A stretch of DNA of 64,000 nt from Reinekea forsetii (GTDB lineage: Bacteria; Pseudomonadota; Gammaproteobacteria; Pseudomonadales; Natronospirillaceae), in assembly GCF_002795845.1 (NCBI RefSeq), contig NZ_CP011797.1, forward strand, positions 3,373,501-3,437,500, in the 5' to 3' direction. Made by a program: the position numbers and the translations under genes. This document shows, in pieces, positions 44,863 to 59,054 of the stretch; the stretch's first letter is position 1; each line of letters starts with the position of its first letter. Below the pieces are notes generated by a model. The model was not told where the DNA came from and searched no databases. It saw only the letters and a list, made by a program, of their open reading frames with translations.

Positions 44863-47800
44863 CTACTTATTTAACGCCTGACTGAGCGCAGCTTCAACTT
44901 CCGATGCACTGATCGTCGGCTTGGCTGTGGTTCGTTCAAGACGTCTTTTCTTACGTTCAGCGTGATACGCAAGACCGGTACCGGCAGGAATCAAGCGACC
45001 TACCACTACGTTTTCTTTCAGACCGCGTAAATAGTCGCGTTTGCCGGTTACCGCACCTTCGGTCAATACACGCGTCGTTTCTTGGAACGATGCGGCAGAG
45101 ATAAAGGACTCGGTGGCCAGTGATGCCTTGGTGATACCCAGCAACACACGCTCAAACTTGGCGATCTGCTTATCTTCGGTGACCGCTAAGTCGTTACCTT
45201 CCAACAGATGCATAAATTCAACTTGGTCGCCCTTGATGAAATTAGTCTGTCCACTGTCGGTAATCAATGCTTTACGCAGCATCTGGCGGCAAATGACTTC
45301 AATGTGTTTGTCGTTGATGACAACACCCTGGAGTCGATATACTTCCTGAATTTCCTTGACCACATACTTGGCCAAGGCTTCAACCCCGAGCACACGCAGA
45401 ATATCGTGTGGGTTCATTGGGCCGTCAGACAGTACTTCGCCTTTTTCGACGTTCTCACCTTCGAACACGTTCATCTGGCGCCATTTCGGAATCAATTCCT
45501 CATACGGCTCAGAACCATCGTGCGGGGTGATCATGATGCGCTTCTTGCCCTTGGTCTCTTTACCGAAGGTAAAGGTACCGGACATTTCCGCCAAGATGGC
45601 GGATTCTTTCGGCTTACGGGCTTCAAATAGATCCGCAACCCGTGGCAAACCACCGGTAATATCCTTGTTGCCACTGCTGGCTTGCGGGATACGAGCCAAT
45701 ACATCACCGACCTTAACAGCTGCTCGGTCATGCAGGTTTAACAGCGCGCTGTCCGGCAGGAAGTACTGTACCGGCTGATTGGTGCTGCCGATCAATATGT
45801 CACGACCTTCACCATCGACCAATTTAATCATCGGACGAATTTCTTTACCGAGGGCATTACGCTGAGCCTGGGGGATGATTTCAACGGTACTGACACCGGT
45901 TAAATCATCGACCTTACGGTTGATCGTGCTGCCTTCGTCCATACCAATAAATTGGATGGTACCGGCCACCTCCGACACGATGGGGTGAGTGTGCGGATCC
46001 CAACGAACCACAACCTCACCTGAATCGACCTTGGCGCCGTCTTTAACGCTAACTACAGAACCGTACGGCAGCTTGTACCGCTCACGCTCACGGCCATGCT
46101 CATCGGCTACTGCCAACAGGCCTGAACGGCTTACCACGACCAGATGACCGTCTTCACGGACAACCGTCTTGACGTTGTGCAAATGCACGCTGCCGCCATG
46201 GCTGATCTGGACGTTATCGATCGCAGAAGAACTGGAGGCCGCGCCGCCGATGTGGAAGGTCCGCATCGTCAGCTGAGTACCAGGCTCACCGATCGACTGA
46301 GCGGCAATAATACCGACCGCCTCACCGATATTGATCCGATGGCCACGGGCCAGGTCGCGACCATAACACTGGGCACAGATACCAAAGCGTGTCTCGCACG
46401 AGATGGATGAGCGTACCTTAATGATATCGACACCGAGCTGGTCAATGCGTTCAATCCATTTTTCATCGAGCATGGTGCCTGCAGGGATCACTATCTCGTC
46501 GGTCGCCGGATCGATAATATCGACCGCATTGACTCGACCCAATACCTGCTTACTCAATGGGAAGACGATGTCGCCGCCGTCGATGACCGGCTCCAAGATA
46601 ATACCTTCCTGGGTGCCACAGTCTTCTTCGGTTACCACCACGTCTTGCGCTACATCTACCAAGCGACGCGTCAGGTAACCCGACGATGCCGTTTTCAGTG
46701 CCGTATCGGCCAAACCTTTTCGCGCGCCGTGAGTGGAGATGAAGTATTCACCTACCGACAAGCCTTCGCGGAAGTTTGCCTTAATCGGGTTTTCGATGAT
46801 CGAGCCATCTGGCTTAGCCATCAGGCCTCGCATACCGGCGAGCTGACGAATCTGCGTCGCGCTGCCTCGAGCACCGGAATCGGCCATCATAAAGACGGCG
46901 TTAAACGAATCCTGCTCAACTTCGTTACCATTGCGGTCGGTGGTGAATTCTCGTGAGATTCCTTCCATCATCGCTTTGGCAATTTGGTCATTGGCACGTG
47001 ACCAGAGATCGACCACCTTGTTGTATTTTTCACCCTGGGTGATCAGACCCTGAGCAAATTGTTCTTCAACTTCCTGAACTTCCGCTTCGGCTGCGCCGAG
47101 TATCACATACTTGGCTTTTGGAATAACAAAGTCATTCACACCAATAGAAGAACCGGATTTAGTCGCGTAATTGAAGCCCATGTACATAACCTGGTCGGCA
47201 AAGACCACCGTTTCCTTCAGTCCCACCGAGCGATAGCACTCGTTGAGCAAACCGGAAATGGCTTTCTTCTTCATCGGCTGGTTGACCATGTCAAATGGCA
47301 TACCATCGGGCGCGATAGAGAACAGGATTGCACGTCCAACTGTGGTGTCTTCAATGGCAATCTTCTCGACTCGAACGCCGTCATCACCGATCAAGACCTG
47401 GCGAATACGGACCTTAACGATGGCCTGCAGGGCAACCTGCTCAGCACCGTAGGCGCGCTGGACTTCTTCGATGTTCGAGAACACCATGCCTTCGCCCTTC
47501 GCATTGATACGCGCACGAGTCATGTAATACAGACCCAAGACAACGTCCTGCGATGGAACGATAATAGGCTCACCGGAAGCCGGTGACAGAATGTTGTTGG
47601 TCGACATCATCAGGGCGCGTGATTCGAGCTGCGCTTCAATGGTCAACGGAATGTGCACAGCCATCTGGTCACCGTCGAAGTCGGCATTATAAGCCGCACA
47701 AACGAGAGGATGCAGGTTAATGGCCTTGCCTTCGATCAATACCGGTTCAAACGCCTGGATACCCAGACGGTGAAGGGTTGGGGCGCGGTTCAACAAGACT

Positions 47801-49059
47801 GGATGTTCACGAATCACATCGTCGAGGATATCCCAAACGATCGGTTCCTCGCGCTCAACCATCTTCTTGGCGGCCTTGATGGTGGTCGCCAAACCGCGGT
47901 GCTCCAGCTTGCTAAAGATAAACGGCTTGAACAGTTCCAAAGCCATTTTCTTCGGCAAACCGCATTGATGCAAACGCAGTGTTGGTCCGACCACGATAAC
48001 CGAACGACCTGAATAGTCGACTCGCTTACCCAAGAGGTTTTGTCGGAAACGACCCTGCTTACCCTTGATCATATCGGCAAGCGACTTCAACGGACGACGG
48101 TTAGAACCGGTAATGGCTCGGCCGCGACGTCCGTTGTCGAGCAAGGCATCAACTGATTCTTGCAACATACGCTTTTCGTTGCGCACGATGATGTCCGGCG
48201 CTGACAACTCTAACAAGCGCTTTAAGCGGTTGTTACGGTTAATCACTCGGCGATACAGATCGTTTAGATCGGAGGTTGCGAAACGGCCACCGTCAAGCGG
48301 TACCAACGGACGTAAATCCGGGGGCAACACAGGCAGAACCGTCAACACCATCCACTGCGGCAAATTGCCCGACTTGTGGAAGGCTTCGAGCAGCTTCAAA
48401 CGCTTGGACAGCTTCTTGATCTTGGTTTCGGAGTTAGTTGCGGGAATTTCTTCGCGCAGGGTAGAAATCTCACCTTCAAGATCCATGGCTTCCAGCAGAC
48501 GCTGAACGGCTTCGGCACCCATGCGGGCATCGAAGTCATCGCCGAACTCTTCGATCGACTCATAGTATTCTTCATCGGTCAGCAATTGACCGCGCTCCAA
48601 GCTGGTCAAGCCCGGATCGATAACTACAAAGCTTTCGTAATAGAGTATCCGTTCGATATCACGCAGGGTCATATCCAACATCAAACCAATACGAGATGGC
48701 AGTGATTTCAAGAACCAGATGTGCGCAACCGGTGCTGCCAATTCAATATGGCCCATCCGCTCACGTCGCACCTTGGCCTGGGTGACTTCAACGCCACACT
48801 TCTCACAAATCACACCACGATGCTTCAGACGCTTATACTTGCCACAGAGGCATTCGTAATCTTTGATTGGGCCAAAGATACGCGCGCAGAACAAACCGTC
48901 ACGCTCAGGTTTGAACGTACGGTAGTTAATTGTTTCCGGCTTCTTCACTTCACCAAAAGACCATGAACGAATCATGTCCGGTGATGCCAGTCCGATTCGT
49001 ATCGAATCGAATTCTTCGGCCTGGCCTTGTGTTTTCAGCAGGTTTAGTAAGTCTTTCAT
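44863..49059 (-). CDS. rpoC: RNA polymerase beta' subunit
   Basis: A 1398-residue beta' subunit. The start [13 protein letters not shown] at 49059 follows GGAGCGGAAAC; the frame is open for 18 more codons. The zinc-binding element [23 protein letters not shown], the active-site [12 protein letters not shown] with the three Mg-binding aspartates, the bridge helix/trigger-loop region and the second Cys cluster near [17 protein letters not shown] are intact. It is cotranscribed with rpoB, 55 bases upstream. Length agrees with gammaproteobacterial RpoC (about 1400). Confidence 0.98.
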   Translation of the reverse strand: MKDLLNLLKTQGQAEEFDSIRIGLASPDMIRSWSFGEVKKPETINYRTFKPERDGLFCARIFGPIKDYECLCGKYKRLKHRGVICEKCGVEVTQAKVRRERMGHIELAAPVAHIWFLKSLPSRIGLMLDMTLRDIERILYYESFVVIDPGLTSLERGQLLTDEEYYESIEEFGDDFDARMGAEAVQRLLEAMDLEGEISTLREEIPATNSETKIKKLSKRLKLLEAFHKSGNLPQWMVLTVLPVLPPDLRPLVPLDGGRFATSDLNDLYRRVINRNNRLKRLLELSAPDIIVRNEKRMLQESVDALLDNGRRGRAITGSNRRPLKSLADMIKGKQGRFRQNLLGKRVDYSGRSVIVVGPTLRLHQCGLPKKMALELFKPFIFSKLEHRGLATTIKAAKKMVEREEPIVWDILDDVIREHPVLLNRAPTLHRLGIQAFEPVLIEGKAINLHPLVCAAYNADFDGDQMAVHIPLTIEAQLESRALMMSTNNILSPASGEPIIVPSQDVVLGLYYMTRARINAKGEGMVFSNIEEVQRAYGAEQVALQAIVKVRIRQVLIGDDGVRVEKIAIEDTTVGRAILFSIAPDGMPFDMVNQPMKKKAISGLLNECYRSVGLKETVVFADQVMYMGFNYATKSGSSIGVNDFVIPKAKYVILGAAEAEVQEVEEQFAQGLITQGEKYNKVVDLWSRANDQIAKAMMEGISREFTTDRNGNEVEQDSFNAVFMMADSGARGSATQIRQLAGMRGLMAKPDGSIIENPIKANFREGLSVGEYFISTHGARKGLADTALKTASSGYLTRRLVDVAQDVVVTEEDCGTQEGIILEPVIDGGDIVFPLSKQVLGRVNAVDIIDPATDEIVIPAGTMLDEKWIERIDQLGVDIIKVRSSISCETRFGICAQCYGRDLARGHRINIGEAVGIIAAQSIGEPGTQLTMRTFHIGGAASSSSAIDNVQISHGGSVHLHNVKTVVREDGHLVVVSRSGLLAVADEHGRERERYKLPYGSVVSVKDGAKVDSGEVVVRWDPHTHPIVSEVAGTIQFIGMDEGSTINRKVDDLTGVSTVEIIPQAQRNALGKEIRPMIKLVDGEGRDILIGSTNQPVQYFLPDSALLNLHDRAAVKVGDVLARIPQASSGNKDITGGLPRVADLFEARKPKESAILAEMSGTFTFGKETKGKKRIMITPHDGSEPYEELIPKWRQMNVFEGENVEKGEVLSDGPMNPHDILRVLGVEALAKYVVKEIQEVYRLQGVVINDKHIEVICRQMLRKALITDSGQTNFIKGDQVEFMHLLEGNDLAVTEDKQIAKFERVLLGITKASLATESFISAASFQETTRVLTEGAVTGKRDYLRGLKENVVVGRLIPAGTGLAYHAERKKRRLERTTAKPTISASEVEAALSQALNK

Positions 49060-49113
49060 GTTTCCGCTCCGCAGGGAGTTGGCAACCGGGCAGCCCGAAG
49101 GCTGCCCATTCAA

Positions 49114-53196
<4,083 letters not shown>

Positions 53197-53408
53197 CAGC
53201 AATCCCCAGCTTGTTCACCAACGGTGTGTCTGAGTGGTTGAACCGCTAAAATGCGGCTTATCGGACTACAGTTATCAGCAGACAGGTCTAATAACTCCGA
53301 CTTTCACGTCCTGTGCGCTCCGCTATAGGGAGCCCCAACGCCTAAGCGTTTGTTCCTAATCCGGCAAAAATAAATTCACCGGTGAAAATAGTATTCCTGT
53401 AAGACAGG

Positions 53409-53439
53409 AAAAGGCCGGTAACCTAACAGGCTACCAGCC
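53409..53439 (-). terminator. Attenuator between rplL and rpoB
   Basis: On the minus strand GGCTGGTA...TACCGGCC forms an 8-bp stem with an inner CCT/AGG helix and is followed by TTTT, about 36 bases after the rplL stop. It resembles the rplL-rpoB attenuator of E. coli, which lets only a part of the ribosomal-protein transcripts reach rpoBC. The remaining 210 bases of the gap show no gene. Confidence 0.75.
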
Positions 53440-53475
53440 GCGCTATATTGGACGGCAATGCCACCCAGTAGCGTT

Positions 53476-53838
53476 TTACTTAACTTCTACAGTCGCGCCA
53501 GCTTCTTCAAGCTTCGCCTTAACTGTATCGGCTTCTTCTTTAGACACAGCTTCACGCACTGGTGCTGGAGCACTGTCTACAACGCCTTTAGCTTCTTTCA
53601 GGCCAAGACCAGTAATTTCGCGAACAATTTTGATCACGTTTACTTTCTTCTCGCCGCAAGAAACCAGGATTACGTCGAATTCAGTTTGCTCTTCAGCAAC
53701 TGCAGCGACGGCACCAGGTGCTGCAGCAGCCGCTGCACTAACACCGAACTTTTCTTCCATTGCGCTAATCAATTCAACAATGTCTTTTACAGACATTTCA
53801 GAAACTGCATTGATTATATCGTCTTTAGTCAGAGACAT
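53476..53838 (-). CDS. rplL: 50S ribosomal protein L7/L12
   Basis: A 120-residue stalk protein: N-terminal dimerisation part ([33 protein letters not shown]), an Ala-rich hinge (about 33-50) and the C-terminal factor-binding domain ([22 protein letters not shown], then [10 protein letters not shown]). Four to six copies bind L10 and recruit translation GTPases. It follows rplJ at 70 bases. Confidence 0.98.
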   Translation of the reverse strand: MSLTKDDIINAVSEMSVKDIVELISAMEEKFGVSAAAAAAPGAVAAVAEEQTEFDVILVSCGEKKVNVIKIVREITGLGLKEAKGVVDSAPAPVREAVSKEEADTVKAKLEEAGATVEVK

Positions 53839-53908
53839 GACTTCATTCCTAATCTGTTGGGGAAGAACCCCATTAAACCGTTAATTGACCACCAAGCTCG
53901 AAATAAGC

Positions 53909-54403
53909 TTATGCAGCTTCCTGTTCTTTCTGATCGCGCACTGCTGCCAATGTACGTACGAGCTTGCCTGCTGAAGCCTCTTTCAAGACCATCATCAGTT
54001 TTGCAATTGCTTCGTTGTATGTTGGCAAACTAGCTAGCAAGTCGACAGGTGTAAGTTCACCCTCGAACATGGCAGCTTTAAGTTCAAGCTTCTCGTTCTT
54101 CTTAGCGAATTCACCCAGGATACGTGCACCTGCACCGGGATGGTCCATAGAAAAAGCGATCAGCGTCGGACCGACAAAATTGTCAGCCAAACCTTCAAAA
54201 GAAGTACCTTGAACCGCACGGCGAGCCAGCGTATTACGTACGACTTTCAGCCATACGCCATTGTCACGCGCGAGCTTGCGAAGAGTGGTCATGTCATTAA
54301 CTGCCACGCCACGCGAGTCTGCGATAACCGCTGACTGCGCGTTCTTAGCTTGCTCTGCTACTGCAGCAACAATTGCTTTTTTGCCTTCGAGATTCAGTGC
54401 CAC
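53909..54403 (-). CDS. rplJ: 50S ribosomal protein L10
   Basis: A 164-residue L10 ([20 protein letters not shown], then [18 protein letters not shown]), the base of the ribosomal stalk, with a C-terminal helix for L7/L12 dimers. A GTG codon appears to be the start (GTGGCACTGAAT). The upstream leader has the L10-binding fold, so synthesis is expected to be under feedback control by the L10-L12 complex. Confidence 0.97.
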   Translation of the reverse strand: MALNLEGKKAIVAAVAEQAKNAQSAVIADSRGVAVNDMTTLRKLARDNGVWLKVVRNTLARRAVQGTSFEGLADNFVGPTLIAFSMDHPGAGARILGEFAKKNEKLELKAAMFEGELTPVDLLASLPTYNEAIAKLMMVLKEASAGKLVRTLAAVRDQKEQEAA

Positions 54404-54594
54404 TGAGAAATCCCCTGTTTAAAACCTCCGAAGAGGTCAACCTATTTTCAGCCCTTGCGGGCTGACCAGTTATAACGGCAACAGCTCATATAAAATGTGC
54501 TTGGTATACCGTCTGCGTAGGACATTAAGACAGCTGCGAACAGCCATCACCTACGGTCTTTGACTGCATAGACGAATCTATGCTCCAAAGTTTG
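54404..54594 (-). promoter_or_regulatory. L10 (rplJL) mRNA leader
   Basis: The 190-base gap between rplA and rplJ holds the conserved L10-leader core on the minus strand: AAAGACCGTAGGTG paired with CCTACGCAGACGGT, near 54508-54556. A later ACCTC-ttcg-GAGGT hairpin followed by TTTT (54418-54432) stands just before rplJ and may act in attenuation. In E. coli the L10-L12 complex binds this leader and blocks translation. Confidence 0.8.
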
Positions 54595-55290
54595 TTAGAC
54601 GCTTAGTGTACTTTGATCAAGCGCAATACCTGGACCCATGGTGGTCGTCAGGGAGATCTTCTTAACATAAACACCCTTGGAAGAAGATGGCTTCAACCGC
54701 TTGAGGTCTGCTAATAGAGCTTCTGCATTGCCTTTGATGGCACTAAGGTCAAAATCTACCTTACCGATGCAAGCATGGATAATACCGTTTTTATCGGTAC
54801 GGAAACGCGCTTGACCGGCTTTTGCATTCTTTACCGCGGTTGCGACGTCAGGCGTCACAGTACCGACTTTCGGGTTTGGCATCAGTCCACGTGGTCCCAA
54901 CAACTGACCCAACTGACCAACAACACGCATTGCATCAGGAGACGCAATAACAACACCGAAGTTCAGATCGCCACCTTTCATCAATTCGGCAAGATCTTCC
55001 ATGCCGACGACTTCTGCACCGGCAGCTTTAGCTGCTTCGGCGTTAGCGCCCTGAGCGAAAACCGCGATACGCACATCCTTACCGGTGCCGTGTGGCAAGA
55101 CGGTAGATCCGCGTACGTTTTGATCGGATTTACGTGGATCGATACCCAACTTAACAGCGATGTCCAAAGACTCAACGAACTTAACCGTTGATAGCTCTTT
55201 CAATGCCGCTACAGCATCATCGATGCTGTACAACTTAGTGGAATCGACTTTTTCATTCGCAAGACGTGCGCGTTTAGACAATTTAGCCAT
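54595..55290 (-). CDS. rplA: 50S ribosomal protein L1
   Basis: A 231-residue L1 ([70 protein letters not shown]). L1 binds 23S rRNA at the mobile L1 stalk; in E. coli it represses rplKA translation. The start overlaps the rplK stop as TAATG, so the two are translationally coupled. Confidence 0.98.
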   Translation of the reverse strand: MAKLSKRARLANEKVDSTKLYSIDDAVAALKELSTVKFVESLDIAVKLGIDPRKSDQNVRGSTVLPHGTGKDVRIAVFAQGANAEAAKAAGAEVVGMEDLAELMKGGDLNFGVVIASPDAMRVVGQLGQLLGPRGLMPNPKVGTVTPDVATAVKNAKAGQARFRTDKNGIIHACIGKVDFDLSAIKGNAEALLADLKRLKPSSSKGVYVKKISLTTTMGPGIALDQSTLSV

Positions 55291-55724
55291 TACAGAACAC
55301 CCTCTACATTCAAGCCCATGCTTCTTGCCGTACCGGCAATAGTCCGCACTGCAGCATCCATGTCAGATGCAGTCAGGTCCGGGTCTTTAGCTGTTGCAAT
55401 TTCTTCCAGCTGTGCACGGGATACAGTGCCTACTTTTTCAGTATTTGGACGAGCGGATCCGCTCTTCAGGCCCAAAGACTTTAACAGCAAGACAGATGCT
55501 GGCGGCGTCTTAGTGACAAACGTAAAACTACGGTCGGCGTAAACGGTAATTACCACGGGAACCGGCAAGCCTGGCTCCAACTTCTGCGTCTCAGCGTTGA
55601 ACGCCTTGCAGAACTCCATGATATTCACACCGTGCTGACCCAACGCAGGGCCTACCGGGGGGCTTGGATTCGCCTGACCGGCTTTAACTTGCAGCTTTAC
55701 ATAAGCTGTGACTTTCTTAGCCAT
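55290..55724 (-). CDS. rplK: 50S ribosomal protein L11
   Basis: A 144-residue L11: [38 protein letters not shown] and the rRNA-binding C-terminal domain ending [12 protein letters not shown]. It sits in the GTPase-associated centre and is required for RelA activation. AGGAAG precedes the start. A terminator lies between nusG and this gene. Confidence 0.98.
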   Translation of the reverse strand: MAKKVTAYVKLQVKAGQANPSPPVGPALGQHGVNIMEFCKAFNAETQKLEPGLPVPVVITVYADRSFTFVTKTPPASVLLLKSLGLKSGSARPNTEKVGTVSRAQLEEIATAKDPDLTASDMDAAVRTIAGTARSMGLNVEGVL

Positions 55725-55786
55725 AATAGCTTCCTCAATGTGGGTGCAAACGCCTTACGGCTCCCCGATAACAAAACAGAGACGCC

Positions 55787-55809
55787 AAAAACCCGATCTC
55801 TCGATCAGG
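55787..55809 (-). terminator. Terminator between nusG and rplK
   Basis: CCTGATC-gaga-GATCGGG followed by TTTTT on the minus strand, about 22 bases after the nusG stop. This separates the secE-nusG unit from the rplKAJL-rpoBC unit, as in E. coli. A promoter for rplK should lie in the remaining 60 bases, but I see no strong consensus. Confidence 0.85.
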
Positions 55810-55830
55810 TTCCCTGCATCACCATTACCC

Positions 55831-56364
55831 TCAGGCCTTATCGACCTGGGAAAATTCCAATTCAACCGGCGTAGAACGCCCGAAGATAGAGACCGAAACC
55901 TGCAAGCGACTCTTCTCGTAGTTGACTTTTTCAACGGTACCGTTGAAATCCGCAAAAGGCCCATCAATAACGCGAACCATTTCGCCTGGCTCGTAAATCG
56001 TCTTCTGGGTCGGCTTATCGACACCCTCTTTGACTCGCTGTAAGATAGAGTCGGCTTCTTTGCTGGTTAGTGGGGCCGGCTTTTCGGCCGTTCCACCAAT
56101 AAAGCCCATCACACGTGATGTACCCTTCACCAAATGCCATGAGGCATCATTCATCGCCATCTCGACCATTACATAGCCAGGATAGAACTTACGCTCACTC
56201 TTGCGCTTCTTGCCGTCACGCATCTCAACGATGGATTCCGTTGGCACTAGGATCTCGCCAAAATCATCCTGCATACCTAGTAACTCGACCTGCTCCATTA
56301 TAGAAGCCGCTACACGCTTTTCGTAACCAGAATAGGCGTGAACCACATACCAACGCTTTGACAT
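55831..56364 (-). CDS. nusG: Transcription antitermination factor NusG
   Basis: A 177-residue NusG: NGN domain ([47 protein letters not shown]) and the KOW domain ([23 protein letters not shown]). It binds RNA polymerase and couples it to Rho or the ribosome. It follows secE by 10 bases. Confidence 0.98.
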   Translation of the reverse strand: MSKRWYVVHAYSGYEKRVAASIMEQVELLGMQDDFGEILVPTESIVEMRDGKKRKSERKFYPGYVMVEMAMNDASWHLVKGTSRVMGFIGGTAEKPAPLTSKEADSILQRVKEGVDKPTQKTIYEPGEMVRVIDGPFADFNGTVEKVNYEKSRLQVSVSIFGRSTPVELEFSQVDKA

Positions 56365-56374
56365 TGAACTACCC

Positions 56375-56743
56375 TTATCCTATGACCATGGAAACTAACC
56401 AACCAATTAACGTATCCACAGCCCACAAAATCAAAGCTACGACCAATACAAACGCTATTACGACCAAGGTTGTTTGTACCGTCTCTTGACGGGTTGGCCA
56501 GACAACCTTACGGACCTCTACCCATGCTTCTTTACGCAGGCGATTGATCGACTTGCCTTTTTCAGTCATCAGCGCCACACCAACGGCAGCTACTAACAAC
56601 ACAAGAACACCCAACACCCTATAGATCAACGACTCGGCTGAAAAATAGTAGTTTCCGCCAATCGCCAGACATATCAAGACGATGGCTACGAACCATTTGG
56701 AGTAATCGAAGACTGAACTTGTTGAATTAACCTGAGCATTCAT
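56375..56743 (-). CDS. secE: Protein translocase subunit SecE
   Basis: A 122-residue SecE of the three-TM gammaproteobacterial type: hydrophobic segments at about 18-36, 42-60 and 95-117, with the conserved cytoplasmic helix [24 protein letters not shown] before the last. It clamps SecY in the Sec translocon. It is 32 bases downstream of tRNA-Trp and co-transcribed with nusG. Confidence 0.97.
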   Translation of the reverse strand: MNAQVNSTSSVFDYSKWFVAIVLICLAIGGNYYFSAESLIYRVLGVLVLLVAAVGVALMTEKGKSINRLRKEAWVEVRKVVWPTRQETVQTTLVVIAFVLVVALILWAVDTLIGWLVSMVIG

Positions 56744-56775
56744 TCAGCAAAGCACCTGTGCTGGTGAAAAAAATT

Positions 56776-56851
56776 TGGCAGGCCAGGGGGGACTCGAACC
56801 CGCAACTTTCGGTTTTGGAGACCGACGCTCTACCAATTGAACTACTGGCCT
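56776..56851 (-). tRNA. tRNA-Trp (CCA)
   Basis: A 76-nt cloverleaf with acceptor stem AGGCCAG/CTGGCCT, anticodon CCA in the loop CTCCAAA, T arm GGGTTCGAGTCCC and encoded 3' CCA. It lies directly upstream of secE. Confidence 0.97.
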
Positions 56852-56871
56852 ATAACTTATTTGGGCGCCGG

Positions 56872-56900
56872 ATTTTAATCCAACTCCCGGTGCTTTTCAA
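56872..56900 (-). promoter_or_regulatory. Sigma-70 promoter of the tRNA-Trp/secE/nusG unit
   Basis: TTGAAA (56900-56895) and TAAAAT (56877-56872) on the minus strand with a 17-bp spacer, 21 bases before the tRNA 5' end, followed by the GC-rich discriminator CCGGCGCCC. Confidence 0.8.
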
Positions 56901-57186
56901 GCACTAACTGTCACCTTTACAACAAACCACCGCTAGCGCCGTGTCCTGTTGCGAGGAGGCTGGGCATCTTATTGAATTCAAATCAATTTTTCCATCTTTT
57001 TTTAGGAAATATGCAAAAATATCCCGATCTGGCGATAACACCAGAGCCTGAAAGGTTCCATTTCGGGTTGCCGAGATTTTAGACACTGACAAGTGCCAAG
57101 CTAGGGGATTTATCAGGACCGAAGCTAGAAACGATGCTATCAAATTAATGAGACCAGCCTGCTAAGATGCGAGTGGTCCAGAAACT
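56901..57186. other. Spacer between tRNA-Thr terminator and tRNA-Trp promoter
   Basis: Nearly 290 bases without a credible gene at the place where relatives usually have tufB. The sequence has no similarity that I can see to the tuf gene at 40.4 kb. A 79-codon open frame on the minus strand here has no protein features. Confidence 0.5.
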
Positions 57187-57215
57187 GAAAAGGCAGCCAC
57201 CGAGGTGCCTGCCTT
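57187..57215 (-). terminator. Terminator of the tRNA-Tyr-Gly-Thr operon
   Basis: AGGCAG-G-CAC and GTG-G-CTGCCT form a stem with one mismatch on the minus strand, followed by TTTTC, about 25 bases after tRNA-Thr. Confidence 0.65.
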
Positions 57216-57239
57216 ACAATTACTAATACACTATCGAGA

Positions 57240-57314
57240 TGGTGCTCACGATGAGAGTCGAACTCATGGCCTCTCCATTACCAATGGAGTGCTCTACCAC
57301 TGAGCTACGCGAGC
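57240..57314 (-). tRNA. tRNA-Thr (GGT)
   Basis: A 75-nt cloverleaf with acceptor GCTCGCG/CGTGAGC (one G-T pair), anticodon GGT in TTGGTAA, T arm with GTTCGA and encoded CCA. Last gene of a three-tRNA transcript. Confidence 0.96.
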
Positions 57315-57325
57315 GAAACAGATTA

Positions 57326-57399
<74 letters not shown>

Positions 57400-57417
57400 G
57401 AACTCTCAATAAGAGAG

Positions 57418-57501
<84 letters not shown>

Positions 57502-57514
57502 TGAACGGGCGCAA

Positions 57515-57543
57515 AGTGTGCCGTAAGGCGCTCTTACTGTCAA
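57515..57543 (-). promoter_or_regulatory. Sigma-70 promoter of the tRNA-Tyr-Gly-Thr operon
   Basis: A perfect -35 TTGACA (57543-57538) and CACACT (57520-57515) with a 17-bp spacer on the minus strand, 14 bases before tRNA-Tyr; the GC-rich stretch TTGCGCCC follows the -10. Confidence 0.85.
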
Positions 57544-57644
57544 CAGTGTTTGTGAACTTTATCAGTTATTACAAGCACTTAGACGAAAGATATCACTTTG
57601 TTCCCTCCTCGCATTGCGAAGAGGCGCGCATATTAGGGTCAGGG

Positions 57645-57669
57645 AAAAAAAAATGCAAGCCTAATTGCA
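57645..57669 (-). terminator. Terminator overlapping the stop codon of the SPOR-type gene
   Basis: On the minus strand TGCAA-ttaggc-TTGCA followed by nine T. The stop TAA is in the loop. It ends the birA-coaX-SPOR unit ahead of the tRNA promoter. Confidence 0.8.
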
Positions 57670-58326
57670 GTTGTAGCGCGAATATTCTGCCTTTTCATAC
57701 TGAGACAAGATAGACGCCAGTGTCTCGTCCGCCACCAACGCCGCCGAAATCGGGTCGATCACCAGGCTCACCGAGTCGGATCGATGCTCCTTGCTCACAA
57801 TGGAGGCATTTACGCCCTTGCTGGCGAGCAAGGATTGTTGCCGTAGCGCATTCTTTTCGCTGGAAAACATACCCATTGATAGGGCATTGGCATTGATACC
57901 CGTAGAGATGATGTAGCTTTCGATTTCCTTAGCCGCCACCTCGGTTAACTTCTCCTTTGCCAAGCTTTTATTTTTGAACGGCCCAAAAATTACTTGGTAA
58001 TCCGTTTTGACAACCTTCTGAGACGGCTCTTGGATTGCCGCGATTTCGATTGCTTGCAGCCGCGACACAATCACCTCAAGACTTTGCCCACTGACCAAAC
58101 CCTCTATGCGCACGCATTGCGTTGGCTTGGTTTCGCCTTGCGCGCTGTCGGACGGACGCTTGGACTGCTGGAGCCGGTCTATCTGGTTCTTGGTGGGCTG
58201 TAAATTACTCAATGTTGCCATCGCAACGGTACTTATAGCCGGTGCAGCCGGTTGTGTTGACAGCCAATATTGGTAACCACCGAAACCAAGGTTGAGAACA
58301 ACCAACACTAATAGAATCCATCTCAT
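57661..58326 (-). CDS. SPOR-domain-like membrane-anchored protein
   Basis: A 221-residue protein with an N-terminal membrane anchor (WILLVLVVLNLGFGGYQYW) and a periplasmic part. Residues about 105-185 (YQVIFGPFKNKSLAKEKLTEV, then GMFSSEKNALRQQSLLASKGV) look like the repeated beta-alpha pattern of SPOR domains, which bind denuded peptidoglycan at the septum. The equivalent place behind coaX is held by a SPOR protein in pseudomonads. The domain call is moderate because similarity is limited. The start overlaps the coaX stop (ATGA). Confidence 0.7.
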   Translation of the reverse strand: MRWILLVLVVLNLGFGGYQYWLSTQPAAPAISTVAMATLSNLQPTKNQIDRLQQSKRPSDSAQGETKPTQCVRIEGLVSGQSLEVIVSRLQAIEIAAIQEPSQKVVKTDYQVIFGPFKNKSLAKEKLTEVAAKEIESYIISTGINANALSMGMFSSEKNALRQQSLLASKGVNASIVSKEHRSDSVSLVIDPISAALVADETLASILSQYEKAEYSRYNCN

Positions 58327-59054
58327 TTGCTGTCTCCGTTTAGCTCATTGATTAGTCGCCAATAGTATTTCAAACCCTGCAAAACCAAGTTGGGCGCATG
58401 GATAATGGGCTTGGTTAGATGCGGCCGAAGGGTGTCAGCATCGCCGCCAGTGAGCACAACCTGTGCCTTAGCAGAACCGAAGGACTGTACTGTTTGCTCT
58501 ATTAGGGCAACCGCCCCATAGACAATACCGAAATTTAGGCACCCGATAGTATCCTGGCCCAGTTGAGCGCTAAAGCCAAGGTCGGCCTTTGGCAAGTGCG
58601 CCGTATTACCGGTCAGGCTTTTGGCCGCTAGTGCCAAGCCAACAGATATCGAACCGCCTTGGTGCCGGGAGTCCTTGGTGAGGTAATCGATCTTTAATGC
58701 GGTACCGGCATCGACAACCCATAGGTCCTGACCCGGAAAGCGCTGGCAGGCGCCAAGCATAGCCAACCAACGGTCCACCCCCAGCAGACGGACATCAGGA
58801 TACACCAAGCGCAGGCCGGCAAAGCCATCGACGACGGTCGCAACCTGAGCTTCGATACCTTGGGCCCAGAGCACACCGACTACTTCTGCTGTTTGATGCG
58901 ACACCGACGCTACCACTACCTCGCACACATAGCCATCGGTGACGAAACTTGCCAGCGACCCAAGGTCTGCAAAGACTCCGTAATCATCGCCATGGCTATA
59001 CTTAATACGCGTATTGCCGCAATCTAAAAATAAGGTTGCTGATTCATTTACCAT
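58323..59054 (-). CDS. coaX: Type III pantothenate kinase
   Basis: A 243-residue CoaX of the ASKHA fold, first enzyme of coenzyme A synthesis from pantothenate. Motifs: FLDCGNTRIKY (phosphate 1), GVDRWLAMLGA, VVDAGTALKIDYL (phosphate 2) and ALIEQTV. Unlike type I CoaA it needs a monovalent cation and is not feedback-inhibited by CoA. It overlaps birA by 7 bases and the SPOR-type gene by four. Confidence 0.95.
   Translation of the reverse strand: MVNESATLFLDCGNTRIKYSHGDDYGVFADLGSLASFVTDGYVCEVVVASVSHQTAEVVGVLWAQGIEAQVATVVDGFAGLRLVYPDVRLLGVDRWLAMLGACQRFPGQDLWVVDAGTALKIDYLTKDSRHQGGSISVGLALAAKSLTGNTAHLPKADLGFSAQLGQDTIGCLNFGIVYGAVALIEQTVQSFGSAKAQVVLTGGDADTLRPHLTKPIIHAPNLVLQGLKYYWRLINELNGDSK

Noticed and set aside
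56904..57143. 79-codon minus-strand frame in the tRNA-Thr to tRNA-Trp gap as a tuf remnant
   Set aside because: The translation has no EF-Tu motif (no [13 protein letters not shown] or NKxD), so no remnant can be claimed.
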